Shown here one piece after another: positions 50,644-59,610 of a stretch of DNA of 64,000 nucleotides. The DNA is from Azospirillum brasilense. GTDB taxonomy: Bacteria > Pseudomonadota > Alphaproteobacteria > Azospirillales > Azospirillaceae. A program made the translations under genes and the position numbers. The stretch covers positions 2,352,501-2,416,500 of the forward strand of contig NZ_CP012914.1 in the NCBI RefSeq assembly GCF_001315015.1. The letters are read 5' to 3'. The notes under the pieces were generated by a model, which saw only the letters and a program-made list of their open reading frames with translations, was not told the DNA's origin and did not search any database. The stretch's first letter is position 1, and every line of letters starts with the position of its first letter.

Positions 50644-51351
50644 ATGGACGCGCTGAATCTCAGGGATCGGGCTGCTTCCGGAGCGAGCGCGGTTGTTGCG
50701 TTGATCGAACAAGGCATCGCTGACGGAACCTGGGGTCCGGGCACCAAGCTGCCGACCGAGCGTGAGTTGGAGAAGCGCTTCAACGTTTCCCGCAACACGC
50801 TGCGCAAGAGCCTTCGCGTGCTTGAGGAGCAAGGTAAGATCGTCCGCCATGTGGGTCGCGGCTCGTTCGTCACGTCGGAGGCGACGGTGAAGAGCATGGC
50901 CGAAAACCAAAGCCTGACCAGCCGCATCATCGGCGCCAGCCCGGCGGAAGTCATGGAACTGCGCCTGATGGTCGAGCCGCAGGCGGCTGAACTGGCCGCT
51001 GGGCGGGCCACCGCGGCGGATCTCCACCGGATGGAGGAATGCCTGGCCCATGCCGAGCGCGCCCAGGACATTCCGGAGTTCGAGCACTGGGACGGCATGC
51101 TGCACGTGGCGATCATCGGAGCGGCCAAGAACGGCTTGCTGTCCGACGTTTACGACGCGATCAACGCCATCCGGAACCAGCCGGAATGGGCGCGGCTCAA
51201 GGTGCGCAGCCTCACGCCGGCGCGGCGCGCCGTCTATGAGGACCAGCACCGGCGCATCGTCGGCGCGCTCAAGGACCGTGACGGGGATCAGGCCCGTGCC
51301 GCCCTACAGGAGCATCTGCTGCAGGTCCGCACCAATCTTTTGGGAGGCTGA
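50644..51351 (+). CDS. GntR-family transcription regulator, FCD domain
   Basis: A 235-residue FadR-type regulator. The start at 50644 (MDALNLRDRA) has GGTGGAACG upstream. Winged helix: GTWGPGTKLPTERELEKRFNVSRNTLRKSLRVLEEQGKIVRHVGRGSFV. The FCD domain follows (ELRLMVEPQAAELAAGRAT, EFEHWDGMLHVAIIGAAKNG, YEDQHRRIVGALKDRD), with His residues in the usual metal positions. It is divergent from the six-gene sulfatase/hydrolase operon and upstream of an aldo/keto reductase, so it probably represses both until a pathway compound binds. Confidence 0.93.
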   Translation: MDALNLRDRAASGASAVVALIEQGIADGTWGPGTKLPTERELEKRFNVSRNTLRKSLRVLEEQGKIVRHVGRGSFVTSEATVKSMAENQSLTSRIIGASPAEVMELRLMVEPQAAELAAGRATAADLHRMEECLAHAERAQDIPEFEHWDGMLHVAIIGAAKNGLLSDVYDAINAIRNQPEWARLKVRSLTPARRAVYEDQHRRIVGALKDRDGDQARAALQEHLLQVRTNLLGG

Positions 51352-51541
51352 TGCGGGATCGCACCGGGTTTTCCGGAAACATCTCAATGGCGTGTGGTTT
51401 GCGCGGAACGATCGTCTCACCAAATGCGGGAATCGGACTCCGTCATCGTCTCGGCACGCCATGTCCATGGCAACTTGCATCACCCGCAGCCGGGACGACA
51501 GGCTGAGCCGGCCAACACAGCACAACGGGAAGGTGGCAAGG

Positions 51542-52567
51542 ATGAACTACCGCAAGCTCGGCCGCAGTGGCGTGAAGGTGTCGCCGCTGTGCCTTGGCGC
51601 CATGATGTTCGGCGGTCCCACCGACGAGCCGACGGCGGTGCGCATCATCGCCCATGCCGCGGAGGCCGGCATCAACTTCATCGACACCGCCGACGTCTAC
51701 AACGAAGGCCGGTCGGAGGAAATCGTCGGCCGCGCCGTGCGGAGCGACCGCGAGCGCTGGGTGGTGGCGACCAAGCTCGGCAACCCCACGGGACCCGGCC
51801 CGAACCAGCGCGGCCTCTCGCGGCGCCGGCTGAACGTGGCGTGCGACGCGAGCCTTCGGCGCCTGGGCACGGATTGGATTGACCTTTACTACCTGCACCG
51901 CGAGGACCCCGACACGCCGCTGGAGGAGACGGTCGCTGCGCTGGGCGACCTGATCCGCAGCGGCAAGATCCGCGCGTTCGGCGTGTCGAACTTCCGGTCC
52001 TGGCGCATCGCCGAGATCTGCCGCCTGTGCGACCGCCTGGGCATTGACCGGCCGGTGGCCTGCCAGCCCTACTACAACGCCCTCAACCGCATGCCCGAGG
52101 TCGAGATCCTGCCCGCCTGCGGCCACTACGGCTTGGGCGTCGTCCCTTACAGCCCGCTCGCCCGCGGTGTGCTCACCGGCAAATATCTCCCAGGTGATGA
52201 ACCGTCCGCGGACACCCGCGCCGGCCGCAAGGACCGGCGGATGATGAACACGGAATGGCGCCCGGAAAGCCTGGAGATCGCCCAGGAGATCAAGAGCCAT
52301 GCCGAATCGCGCGGGATCACGCCGGGGCAATTCGCCGTCGCCTGGGTGCTCAACAATCGCTTCGTGACCGCTCCGATCGCCGGGCCGCGCACGGAAGAGC
52401 AATGGCGCGCCTACCTCGGGGCGCTGGATTACGCCTTCACCGCAGAGGACGAGGCGTTGATCGACCGGCTGGTGACGACTGGACATCCATCGTCTCCAGG
52501 CTACAACGACCCTGCCTACCCCATCGAGGGTCGCCCCGCGCGCACCACCTCACCGCCTGCACCATAG
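51542..52567 (+). CDS. Aldo/keto reductase
   Basis: A 341-residue NADPH-dependent reductase of the AKR superfamily (YghZ/Tas-like group). The catalytic set is visible: Asp and Tyr in FIDTADVYNEGRSEE, Lys in VVATKLGNPTG, His in YYLHREDPDTP. The C-terminal cofactor part holds GVVPYSPLARGVLTGKY and APIAGPRTEEQWRAY. AAGGTGGCAAGG precedes the ATG. It follows the GntR regulator by 190 bases on the same strand and is a likely member of the same regulon, reducing an aldehyde or ketone of the pathway. Confidence 0.92.
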   Translation: MNYRKLGRSGVKVSPLCLGAMMFGGPTDEPTAVRIIAHAAEAGINFIDTADVYNEGRSEEIVGRAVRSDRERWVVATKLGNPTGPGPNQRGLSRRRLNVACDASLRRLGTDWIDLYYLHREDPDTPLEETVAALGDLIRSGKIRAFGVSNFRSWRIAEICRLCDRLGIDRPVACQPYYNALNRMPEVEILPACGHYGLGVVPYSPLARGVLTGKYLPGDEPSADTRAGRKDRRMMNTEWRPESLEIAQEIKSHAESRGITPGQFAVAWVLNNRFVTAPIAGPRTEEQWRAYLGALDYAFTAEDEALIDRLVTTGHPSSPGYNDPAYPIEGRPARTTSPPAP

Positions 52568-53082
52568 GCCTCGCCAAAGAACGGTCCCCCATCCCCATAC
52601 CGACCGTTGCAGAGCAATCCATTGCCATTGCAGCGGTCGATAGGGAGCGAAAGTCGCGGACAGTCGGTCTCTGAATTGAACCATCCAACAGCGGCCCCCT
52701 TGGACGTTGACGCATAAAGCGAAGACCTAGTCCGGGCGGCCAGAACCGTCTCCAGAGCGGCGCTGCCCCAATTGCGGCTGGCGATGAAGTTGTGGAGTTG
52801 GTTGTCGTCGTTTTCCCAGTCTCGCACCTCCAACATGGACGCCTTCGGCCGAAATAAACATACGCCTGTATTTCTTTGGCCCGTTTTTCGACAAACCCAC
52901 TCTCTCAAATCACTGCGTGCAACAAAAAATCTTGGTGGATGCGCGTCCCAGACCAGATCATCCCCCGGAACCAAACGATTCCAGGGGGCCGTCTTTTATA
53001 AAGATGAAAGCCTGTGTTGTTGAAGAACAGTCAGCTGCCTGAGGCCACGCCATTCATAATGGCGGCCATATTCCAAAATCAT
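52568..53082. other. 515-bp region without a supported gene
   Basis: Open frames exist on both strands (for example 52516-52974 minus and 52772-53023 plus) but none has a good start site or a recognisable sequence. Near 52970-52998 an imperfect stem (cccccggaa with ttccaggggg) is followed by a T-rich run, a possible terminator for plus-strand transcripts. Confidence 0.45.
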
Positions 53083-53670
53083 TCAGCGTGCTCTGACAAC
53101 GGTGAGGAAGGCGGGGTTGTCGATGGCTTGGTCAATGGCCGCCTGCATGCTGTCGTTGGCCAGTTTGCTCAGTTCCTCAACCGAACCGAAGACACCAGTT
53201 ATGAACGGGTTTCCCGCACCCTCACGGTTGTCTTCCACGACTTTGCTGTAGACCGGTTGGCCCGTGCCCTTCTCCAACACCGTTACACGGAACCGCGCAT
53301 GCGCCTCCTTGCGGATAAGCTGACTACAATCGAGCTTCTCAACCGTAATGTCCAGGCCGTAGCCGCCGCCATCGGTCGAGGCGAGAAGGCCGCGCGCGTT
53401 GAGAGCATCCTCAAAAGCCTTGTGCACCACGTCCTTGACCGGGCCTGACGCTTCGATGGTCTTCAAGGCGTTGCCATAGCCGCCGCGGATCGCGCCCAGA
53501 TGCTTGCCGGTGTACTTGCGCGCATCGGTGACGGCGAGCACTTCGACGTTCGGCTTCGCCAATGGTGGTCTTTGCACGGCGGCGGGGTCGTAGGTCATCG
53601 GGACCTGATGCGTCGAGCATGCGCCCAGCAAACTTGCCGCCATTAGCGCACACAGCGCAACCTTTCGCAT
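53083..53670 (-). CDS. YajG-like outer-membrane lipoprotein
   Basis: A 195-residue lipoprotein. The start at 53670 (MRKVALCALMAASLLGAC) has AAGGGGAAA upstream, and LLGAC is the lipobox. The mature part resembles the YajG family: NVEVLAVTDARKYTGKHLGAIRGG, then a pattern of alternating strands and a long helix near the end (SVEELSKLANDSMQAAIDQAI). YajG-type proteins are periplasm-facing lipoproteins of unknown role. The gene is divergent from the second lipoprotein gene at 53855, and both precede the aryl polyene region. Confidence 0.75.
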   Translation of the reverse strand: MRKVALCALMAASLLGACSTHQVPMTYDPAAVQRPPLAKPNVEVLAVTDARKYTGKHLGAIRGGYGNALKTIEASGPVKDVVHKAFEDALNARGLLASTDGGGYGLDITVEKLDCSQLIRKEAHARFRVTVLEKGTGQPVYSKVVEDNREGAGNPFITGVFGSVEELSKLANDSMQAAIDQAIDNPAFLTVVRAR

Positions 53671-53854
53671 TCCAATTTCCCCTTCGGTTCGCGAGGCGGT
53701 CTCCTCATGCGCATCCATGAACAGAAAAACCACCGAGGCGAGCATACCCATGGGTGCGGAAAAGGGGAACTGAAAATGGAAGTCAGGCCATTGACTGCAA
53801 CCATTGAAATGGGAAGTATGCCGTCCTCGCGTGACATCGAAAAAGGACCGGCTT

Positions 53855-54244
53855 GTGCGCAACATCCTGGCGGCTGCCGCCATTCTCTTTCTGGCCGCCT
53901 GCCAGACACGGCCGATCACGACAACCCAGGAACACGCTGTGCCCCCTGGGGCGCAGGCGCTGCCGTTGAACGCCATCGAACTCGCCATCGTCGAGGCCGG
54001 TGCCAGGCGCGGTTGGCGTTTCCAGCACATTGCGGATGGGCAGGTCCGCGCCACCTACACCAAGTGGCCGTGGGTGGCCGAGGCCGATGTGCTGTTCTCG
54101 AACCGGAGCTACCGCATCCAGTACGTCAGCGCCAAGAACATGGAGCGCAGCAACGACGGGGTGGAGCGGGCTTACAACCGCTGGGTCGGCAATCTCGAAC
54201 GCGACATTGCGGCCAGGCTGGACCAGATCGCCACTCGCCGCTGA
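53855..54244 (+). CDS. Small lipoprotein (129 aa)
   Basis: Starts with GTG at 53855, preceded by AAAAGGA about 7 bases upstream; this gives a short lipoprotein signal (VRNILAAAAILFLAACQTR, lipobox LAAC). The mature part is ~110 residues with GARRGWRFQHIADGQVRATYTKWPWVAEADVLFSN, a strand-rich stretch, and ends in a helix with many charged residues. I do not recognise a family with known function. It lies 76 bases before the glycosyltransferase-acyltransferase gene, on the same strand. Confidence 0.72.
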   Translation: MRNILAAAAILFLAACQTRPITTTQEHAVPPGAQALPLNAIELAIVEAGARRGWRFQHIADGQVRATYTKWPWVAEADVLFSNRSYRIQYVSAKNMERSNDGVERAYNRWVGNLERDIAARLDQIATRR

Positions 54245-54320
54245 GTTCGGTCGCTTGACCTTGCTCCCGCAACAGGGGTAGGAGGTCGCTTCTCTGACCG
54301 GCAAGCCTCATGGAGACGGC

Positions 54321-55994
54321 ATGAGCATCCGGACCTGCGCCATCATCCCCAGCCACAACCACCATACGGCGCTCGGCGGAATCGTCGCGGCGCTGCGGGG
54401 GCATGGGCTGGAGGTCATCCTGATCGATGACGGCAGCGGCGAGCCGGCCCGCACCGCCATCGCGGCGCTGCACGCCCCTGCGGACGGGGTCGAGGTCCTG
54501 CGGCTGGAGGTGAACCGGGGCAAGGGCGGCGCCGTCATGGCCGGACTTCGGCACGCTCACGAGCGCGGTTTCACCCACGCGGTGCAGGTGGACGCCGACG
54601 GGCAGCATGATCTTGCGGCCGTTGCCGACCTCCTGTCCACCGCGGCGGCGCATCCCGACGCGCTGGTCAGCGGCCGGCCGGTCTATGACCACTCCGTCCC
54701 CCGCTCGCGGCTGATCGCGCGCTGGGCCACCCATGTGTGGATTTGGGTGGAGACGCTGTCGCTGCGGGTGAAGGACAGCATGTGCGGCTTCCGCGTCTAC
54801 CCGCTGGCCCCCACCATGGCGGTGCTGGACAGCGAGCGGATCGGCACCCGCATGGACTTCGACCCGGAGATCGTCGTCCGCCTGTTCTGGCGCGGCGTTC
54901 CGCTGATCCACATCCCCGTGCGGGTCGTCTATCCCGAGGGAAACACCTCCAACTTCAATCTCCTGCGGGACAATGTGCTGCTGACGCGCATGCACACGCG
55001 CCTCGTGCTGACCATGCTGCGGCGCCTGCCCTCGGTGCTGCGCAACCGCCCGCCAGGAAGAGGAGCCGACGCGCACTGGTCGACCGTGGGGGAGCGGGGC
55101 GCCTGGTGGGGCATGAGGCTGGTGACGCTGGTCTACCGGCTGCTCGGCCGGCCGGGCTGCATCGCGCTCCTGTGGCCGGTGGTCAGCTACTTCTATGCGA
55201 CCAACGCAGCGGGGCGGCGGCATTCGCTGGATTTCCTGGCGCAGGCCAACGCGGCGAAAAGCCTTCCCGCCCCTTCCTGGAGGGACGGGCTGCGTCATCA
55301 CATGAGCTTCGCCGTCAAGGCGCTCGACACCTTCATCGCCTGGGCCGCCCCGGAGCGCACCGGCCCCATCGCCGTTGACGGGGCGGAGGCGCTGAGCCGT
55401 CTCGCCGCGGAGGGGCGGGGGGCGCTGCTGATCGTTTCGCACCTGGGCAACGCGGAGTTGTCGCGGGCCCGCCTGGGGACCCGGTTCGAGAAGGACGTCA
55501 ACGTGCTGCTGCACACGCGGCACGCCGTTCGCTACAACAGGTTGATCCGCTCCGTCCGTCCCGACGCCGCGGACCACACCATACAGGTCACCGACATCGG
55601 CCCGCAGACCGCCATCGATCTCAAGGAGAGGGTGGAGCGCGGCGAGTGGATCGCCATCGCCGGGGACCGCACGCCGGTGGAGTTCAACGGCCGGGTCAGC
55701 CGGGTTCCGTTCCTCGGCCGGGACGCCGCCTTCTCGCAGGGACCCTACGTGCTGGCGGCGTTGATGGGCTGCCCGGTCTACCTCCTGTTCTGCCTGCGCG
55801 AGGGACAGGGCCACCGCGTCACCTTCGAGCCCTTTGCCGAGCGCATCGAATTGCCGCGGCGCGGGAAGGACGACGCGCTGGCCGCGCTCGCCGCACGCTA
55901 CGCGCAGCGGCTGGAACACCATTGCTTGCGCGACCCACTGCAATGGTACAACTTCTTCGACTTCTGGGCCGACCCGAAGGCCGGACCGCGGTGA
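54321..55994 (+). CDS. Glycosyltransferase 2 - lysophospholipid-type acyltransferase fusion
   Basis: A 557-residue two-domain protein typical of aryl polyene clusters. Residues 1-230 are a GT2 glycosyltransferase (CAIIPSHNHHTALGG, LIDDGSG, DAD metal motif at 91-93, DSMCGFRVYP). Residues ~270-550 are an LpxL/HtrB-like acyltransferase with SHLGNAELSRARLG (the H-x4-E variant of the H-x4-D motif), IAGDRTPVEFNGR, and a hydrophobic approach segment. In aryl polyene pathways this enzyme is thought to join the polyene carboxylate to a membrane-anchored core. GGAGAC lies upstream. The FAD enzyme follows in the same direction about 100 bases on. Confidence 0.92.
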   Translation: MSIRTCAIIPSHNHHTALGGIVAALRGHGLEVILIDDGSGEPARTAIAALHAPADGVEVLRLEVNRGKGGAVMAGLRHAHERGFTHAVQVDADGQHDLAAVADLLSTAAAHPDALVSGRPVYDHSVPRSRLIARWATHVWIWVETLSLRVKDSMCGFRVYPLAPTMAVLDSERIGTRMDFDPEIVVRLFWRGVPLIHIPVRVVYPEGNTSNFNLLRDNVLLTRMHTRLVLTMLRRLPSVLRNRPPGRGADAHWSTVGERGAWWGMRLVTLVYRLLGRPGCIALLWPVVSYFYATNAAGRRHSLDFLAQANAAKSLPAPSWRDGLRHHMSFAVKALDTFIAWAAPERTGPIAVDGAEALSRLAAEGRGALLIVSHLGNAELSRARLGTRFEKDVNVLLHTRHAVRYNRLIRSVRPDAADHTIQVTDIGPQTAIDLKERVERGEWIAIAGDRTPVEFNGRVSRVPFLGRDAAFSQGPYVLAALMGCPVYLLFCLREGQGHRVTFEPFAERIELPRRGKDDALAALAARYAQRLEHHCLRDPLQWYNFFDFWADPKAGPR

Positions 55995-56091
55995 GGCCTC
56001 TCCACGCAATGATACAGCCTGGGATCGCATCGCGTGGGACGACGCGTATAGAGCGTGCGCCCCTCGTCCTGCACCGGCCGGCTTTCCGTCC

Positions 56092-57651
56092 ATGACGCAT
56101 CGTCCCTCGTCCGTTCAGTCCTCGGCGTGGCCGATGCCGACGTTCGGCGGTTGGCCGGCCGGGGACCATGAGCATCATGCGGTGGTGGTCGGCGCCGGGA
56201 TCGGCGGGTTGTCCGCGGCGGCGACCCTGGCGGCGCGCGGACTGAAGGTGCTGGTGGTGGAAGCGCACGACCGGCCGGGAGGCTACTGCTCGTCCTGGCT
56301 GCGCAAGGTCCGCGGCCGGGACGGTTCGGTGGGGCGCTACGTCTTCGACGCCGGGGTGCAGGATTTCAGCGGGCTGGGCCCGCGCGGCCCGCTGCGGCGG
56401 CTGCTGGACGGCCTGGGTGTGGCGCAGCGCATGGATTGGCGCCGGGTCCGCCACCGCTATGTGCAGGACGGACTGTGCCTGGATGTGCCGGACCAGCCGG
56501 CGGATCTGGTGACGCGCCTCCAGGCGCTGTTCCCGCAAGAGGCTCCGGGGATTGCCGCCTTCTTCGCGGAGATGGGGCGCGTCTACGCCGATCTCTACGC
56601 CGATGTGGACGAGACCGGCGGCGTGCCGATGCCGCCCGCCACGCTGGAGGAGATGCGGTCCTGGACCGCCCGCCGGCCCGATGCGTGGCGTTGGATGCAC
56701 CGTCCCTACGCCGAGATGCTGGACGCCCATCTGCGCGACCCAAGGCTGAAGGACCTGCTGACCACCATCAGCGAGTACGTCACCGACCGCCCCGAGCTGC
56801 TGCCCGTGCGTGAGATGGCCCCGCTGTTCGGCTACTATCTGGAAGGCGGCTGGTACCCGGCCGGCGGCTCTCAGCGGCTGGCGGAGCTGCTGTGCGCGGT
56901 GGTGCGGGAGCGGGGCGGCGCTGTCCATCTGCGCACCCGCGCCGAACGCATCCTGATCGAGGACGGCCGGGCCGTCGGCATCGCCACCGGCGACGGAACG
57001 GTGCACCGGGCGCCGCTGGTGCTGGCCAACTCCGACGTGGTCGGCACGTTGACGCGGCTGGTGGACCCGGCGCTGCTGCCCAGGCGCTACGCCCAGCGGG
57101 TGAAGGGTCTGAAGCGCGGCCCCACAGCGGTGCTGGTCAGCCTCGCCGTGGAGGGCGTTCCGGACCTGCCGGCCCGCGTGTTCGTCGGGGCGGACGGCCT
57201 GCATTTCGGCATCGGCAACCCGAGCGCGGTCGATCCATCCCTGGCCCCCGAGGGCCACGCCGCCGTCACCATGCTCTGCCTGCGGCCCGAACCAGAGGCC
57301 GCCGAATGGTTCGCCGCCGGAAAGGCCGCCAACCGCCAGCGCAAGGAAGCCTTCGCCGACCGTCTGGTCACCGCGGCGGAGAGCGTGCTTCCCGGGCTGC
57401 GGGAGCGCATCCTCTACCGCCAGACGGCCAGCCCGACGACCTTCACCCGCTACGCGCTCGCCGACAATGGCGCCATCTACGGCGCCGCCCGCGGTCAATG
57501 GTGCCCGCCGAACAAGACGCCGCTGCCGGGGCTCATGCTGGTCGGCGCCGGCTGCCAAAGCGGTCCCGGCGTCGAGGCGGTGGTGATCTCCGGCGTGAGC
57601 GCGGCGAACTTGGCGACGGGGATCCCGGCGGAGGCCGAGGCGGCGGAGTAG
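56092..57651 (+). CDS. FAD-dependent oxidoreductase, CrtI / phytoene-desaturase-like
   Basis: A 519-residue flavoprotein with an N-terminal dinucleotide fold (VVVGAGIGGLSAAATLAARGLKVLVVEA at ~31-58, then RPGGYCSSW). Its overall layout is that of carotenoid desaturases and retinol saturases, ending with the family C-terminal motif (GLMLVGAGCQSGPGVEAVVISG). In aryl polyene-like clusters such an enzyme could oxidise or isomerise the polyene or its aromatic head (inference). The ATG at 56092 has a poor ribosome binding site; an ATG 14 codons later is possible. Its stop is 10 bases from the convergent ketosynthase stop. Confidence 0.87.
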   Translation: MTHRPSSVQSSAWPMPTFGGWPAGDHEHHAVVVGAGIGGLSAAATLAARGLKVLVVEAHDRPGGYCSSWLRKVRGRDGSVGRYVFDAGVQDFSGLGPRGPLRRLLDGLGVAQRMDWRRVRHRYVQDGLCLDVPDQPADLVTRLQALFPQEAPGIAAFFAEMGRVYADLYADVDETGGVPMPPATLEEMRSWTARRPDAWRWMHRPYAEMLDAHLRDPRLKDLLTTISEYVTDRPELLPVREMAPLFGYYLEGGWYPAGGSQRLAELLCAVVRERGGAVHLRTRAERILIEDGRAVGIATGDGTVHRAPLVLANSDVVGTLTRLVDPALLPRRYAQRVKGLKRGPTAVLVSLAVEGVPDLPARVFVGADGLHFGIGNPSAVDPSLAPEGHAAVTMLCLRPEPEAAEWFAAGKAANRQRKEAFADRLVTAAESVLPGLRERILYRQTASPTTFTRYALADNGAIYGAARGQWCPPNKTPLPGLMLVGAGCQSGPGVEAVVISGVSAANLATGIPAEAEAAE

Positions 57652-57661
57652 GCTTGCCCGC

Positions 57662-58885
57662 CTACCCGCGCCGGAACACCAGCGACGTGTTGATGCCGCC
57701 GAAGGCGAAGTTGTTGGACATCAGGAATTCGGTGTCGATCCGCCGGCCCTCGCCCATGATGTAGTCCAGCTCGGCGCAGCGTTCGTCCACATTGTCCAGG
57801 TTGGCGGTGGGGGCGAACCAGCCCTCGCGCATCATTTCGATGCTCAGCCACGCCTCCAGGGCGCCGCAGGCGCCCAATGAATGGCCGAAATAGCTTTTCA
57901 GGGAATGGATGGGCGCGCGCGGGCCGAAGACGGCGTGGGTCGCGGCGGTCTCGGCGATGTCGCCCCATTCGGTGGCCGTGCCGTGGCCGTTGACGAATCC
58001 GATGGCGTCCGCCGACACCCCGGCGTCCTCCAGGGCTAGGCGCAGGGCGATCTCCATGGTCCCGGCCTGCGGCTGGGTGACGTGGTTGCCGTCGGAGTTG
58101 CAGGCGAAGCCGACGATCTCCGCGTGGATGTTGGCGCCGCGGGCAAGGGCGCGCTCGCGTTCCTCCAGGACCAGGGTGGTGGCGCCTTCGCCGATCACCA
58201 GCCCGTCGCGGTCGCGGTCGTAAGGGCGGGGGCTGGTGTGCGGGCGGTCGTTGCGGGTGGAGGTGGCGAACAGCGTGTCGAACACCGCCGATTCGGTCAC
58301 GTCCAGCTCCTCGGCGCCGCCGGCGATCATGGCGTCGGCCTTGCCCCACTTGATCGCCTCGTAGGCGTAGCCGATGGCTTGGCTGCCGGAGGTGCAGGCG
58401 CTGCTGGTCGGGATGATGCGGCCGGTCACGCCGTAGTACAGCCCGATGTTCACTGCCGCCGTGTGGCTCATCATCTGGATGTAGCTGGTGGCGTTGAGCG
58501 TCTTCGACGCGCCCTGGGTCATCAGCTCGGCGAAGGCGATCACCGGGGCGGGGCTGCCGAACGACGATCCGTAGGCGATGCCCACGCGCCCGCCGCGGAC
58601 GAACGGGTCGTTCAGCAGGGCCGCGTCGTTCAGCGCCTTCTCGGTGGCGTAGACCGCCATCCGGGAAACCGGCCCCATGGTCCGCGTCTTCTTGCGCGGG
58701 TAGCGGTCGTCCACTGAGAAGCCGGTCACCGGGGCGGCGAGGCGCGTGTTGATCCCGTGGAAACGGTCCCACTCCGCCATGGTGCGGACGGCGGTCTCGC
58801 CCTTCGCCATGCGGGCGCGGATGGTCGGCCAGTCCTCGCCCAGCGCGCTCACCCCGCCCATGCCCGTGACGACAACCCTGCGCAT
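57662..58885 (-). CDS. Beta-ketoacyl-ACP synthase (KAS II type), aryl polyene cluster
   Basis: A 407-residue elongating ketosynthase. The active-site triad is complete: C164 in SSACTSGSQA, H301 in NGHGTATEWGD and H335 in YFGHSLGACG. The N-terminus MRRVVVTGMGGVSALG is standard for FabF. The start at 58885 overlaps the ketoreductase stop (TGATG), so the two are coupled. It is the last gene of the minus-strand operon. By order it corresponds to the ketosynthase that follows the ketoreductase in the E. coli aryl polyene locus (ApeR position, from memory). Confidence 0.93.
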   Translation of the reverse strand: MRRVVVTGMGGVSALGEDWPTIRARMAKGETAVRTMAEWDRFHGINTRLAAPVTGFSVDDRYPRKKTRTMGPVSRMAVYATEKALNDAALLNDPFVRGGRVGIAYGSSFGSPAPVIAFAELMTQGASKTLNATSYIQMMSHTAAVNIGLYYGVTGRIIPTSSACTSGSQAIGYAYEAIKWGKADAMIAGGAEELDVTESAVFDTLFATSTRNDRPHTSPRPYDRDRDGLVIGEGATTLVLEERERALARGANIHAEIVGFACNSDGNHVTQPQAGTMEIALRLALEDAGVSADAIGFVNGHGTATEWGDIAETAATHAVFGPRAPIHSLKSYFGHSLGACGALEAWLSIEMMREGWFAPTANLDNVDERCAELDYIMGEGRRIDTEFLMSNNFAFGGINTSLVFRRG

Positions 58886-59610
58886 CACACCATACCCCCG
58901 TTCACCGCGATCACCTGCCGCGTCACATACGCCGCCCCGTCGGAGCACAGGAAGGACACCACCGACGCCACCTCCTCCGGCTGACCGGCCCGCCGCATGG
59001 GGACCAGCTTCAAGGCTTCCTCCATGGGCAGCCCGTCGGTCATCTGCGTCTCGATGATGCCGGGGGCCACGCAATTCACCGTGATGTTCCGCTTGGCCAG
59101 TTCGATCGCCAGCGCCTTGGTGGCGCCGATGATGCCGGCCTTGGCGGCGCTGTAGTTGACCTGCCCGCGGTTGCCGATCAGCCCCGACACCGACGACAGC
59201 GTCACGATCCGTCCGCCCCTGCGGGCCGAAACCATCGGCATCACCAGCGGCTTCAGCACGTTGTAGAAGCCGTCGAGGTTGGTGTTGAGGACTGAATCCC
59301 AATCGTCGTCCGCCATGGCCGGGAAGGCGGCGTCGCGGGCGATGCCGGCGTTCAGGACGGCGCCCCAGTAAGGGCCGTGCGCCTCCATGTCGGCCTCCAG
59401 CGCGGCGCGGGTGGCGGCGCGGTCGGCGATGTCGAAAGCGAGCAGCCGGCCCTCGCCGCCGGCCTTGCGGACGTCGGCCAGCGTCGCCTCGCCGCCGGCC
59501 GCGTCGCGGCCGTAATGCACCACCACCGCGAAGCCATCGGCGGCCAGCCGTTCCGCGACCGCGCGGCCGATGCCCTTGCTGGCGCCGGTGACCAGGATCG
59601 TCTTCTTCAT
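58885..59610 (-). CDS. 3-oxoacyl-ACP reductase, aryl polyene cluster
   Basis: An NADPH-dependent ketoreductase of the FabG/SDR family, 241 residues. TGASKGIG at 8-15, LNAGIARD near 87, and the catalytic S140, Y153, K157 (VNYSAAKAG). It reduces the beta-keto group after each condensation. Its start overlaps the dehydratase stop by 4 bases (ATGA) and its stop overlaps the ketosynthase start, so translation is coupled through the operon. It is a dedicated copy; the primary fabG is not in this window. Confidence 0.94.
   Translation of the reverse strand: MKKTILVTGASKGIGRAVAERLAADGFAVVVHYGRDAAGGEATLADVRKAGGEGRLLAFDIADRAATRAALEADMEAHGPYWGAVLNAGIARDAAFPAMADDDWDSVLNTNLDGFYNVLKPLVMPMVSARRGGRIVTLSSVSGLIGNRGQVNYSAAKAGIIGATKALAIELAKRNITVNCVAPGIIETQMTDGLPMEEALKLVPMRRAGQPEEVASVVSFLCSDGAAYVTRQVIAVNGGMV

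Noticed and set aside
52516-52974. 152-codon frame on the minus strand after the aldo/keto reductase
   Set aside because: It overlaps the end of the aldo/keto reductase gene, matches no family I know and lacks a clear ribosome binding site. It remains possible but unsupported.
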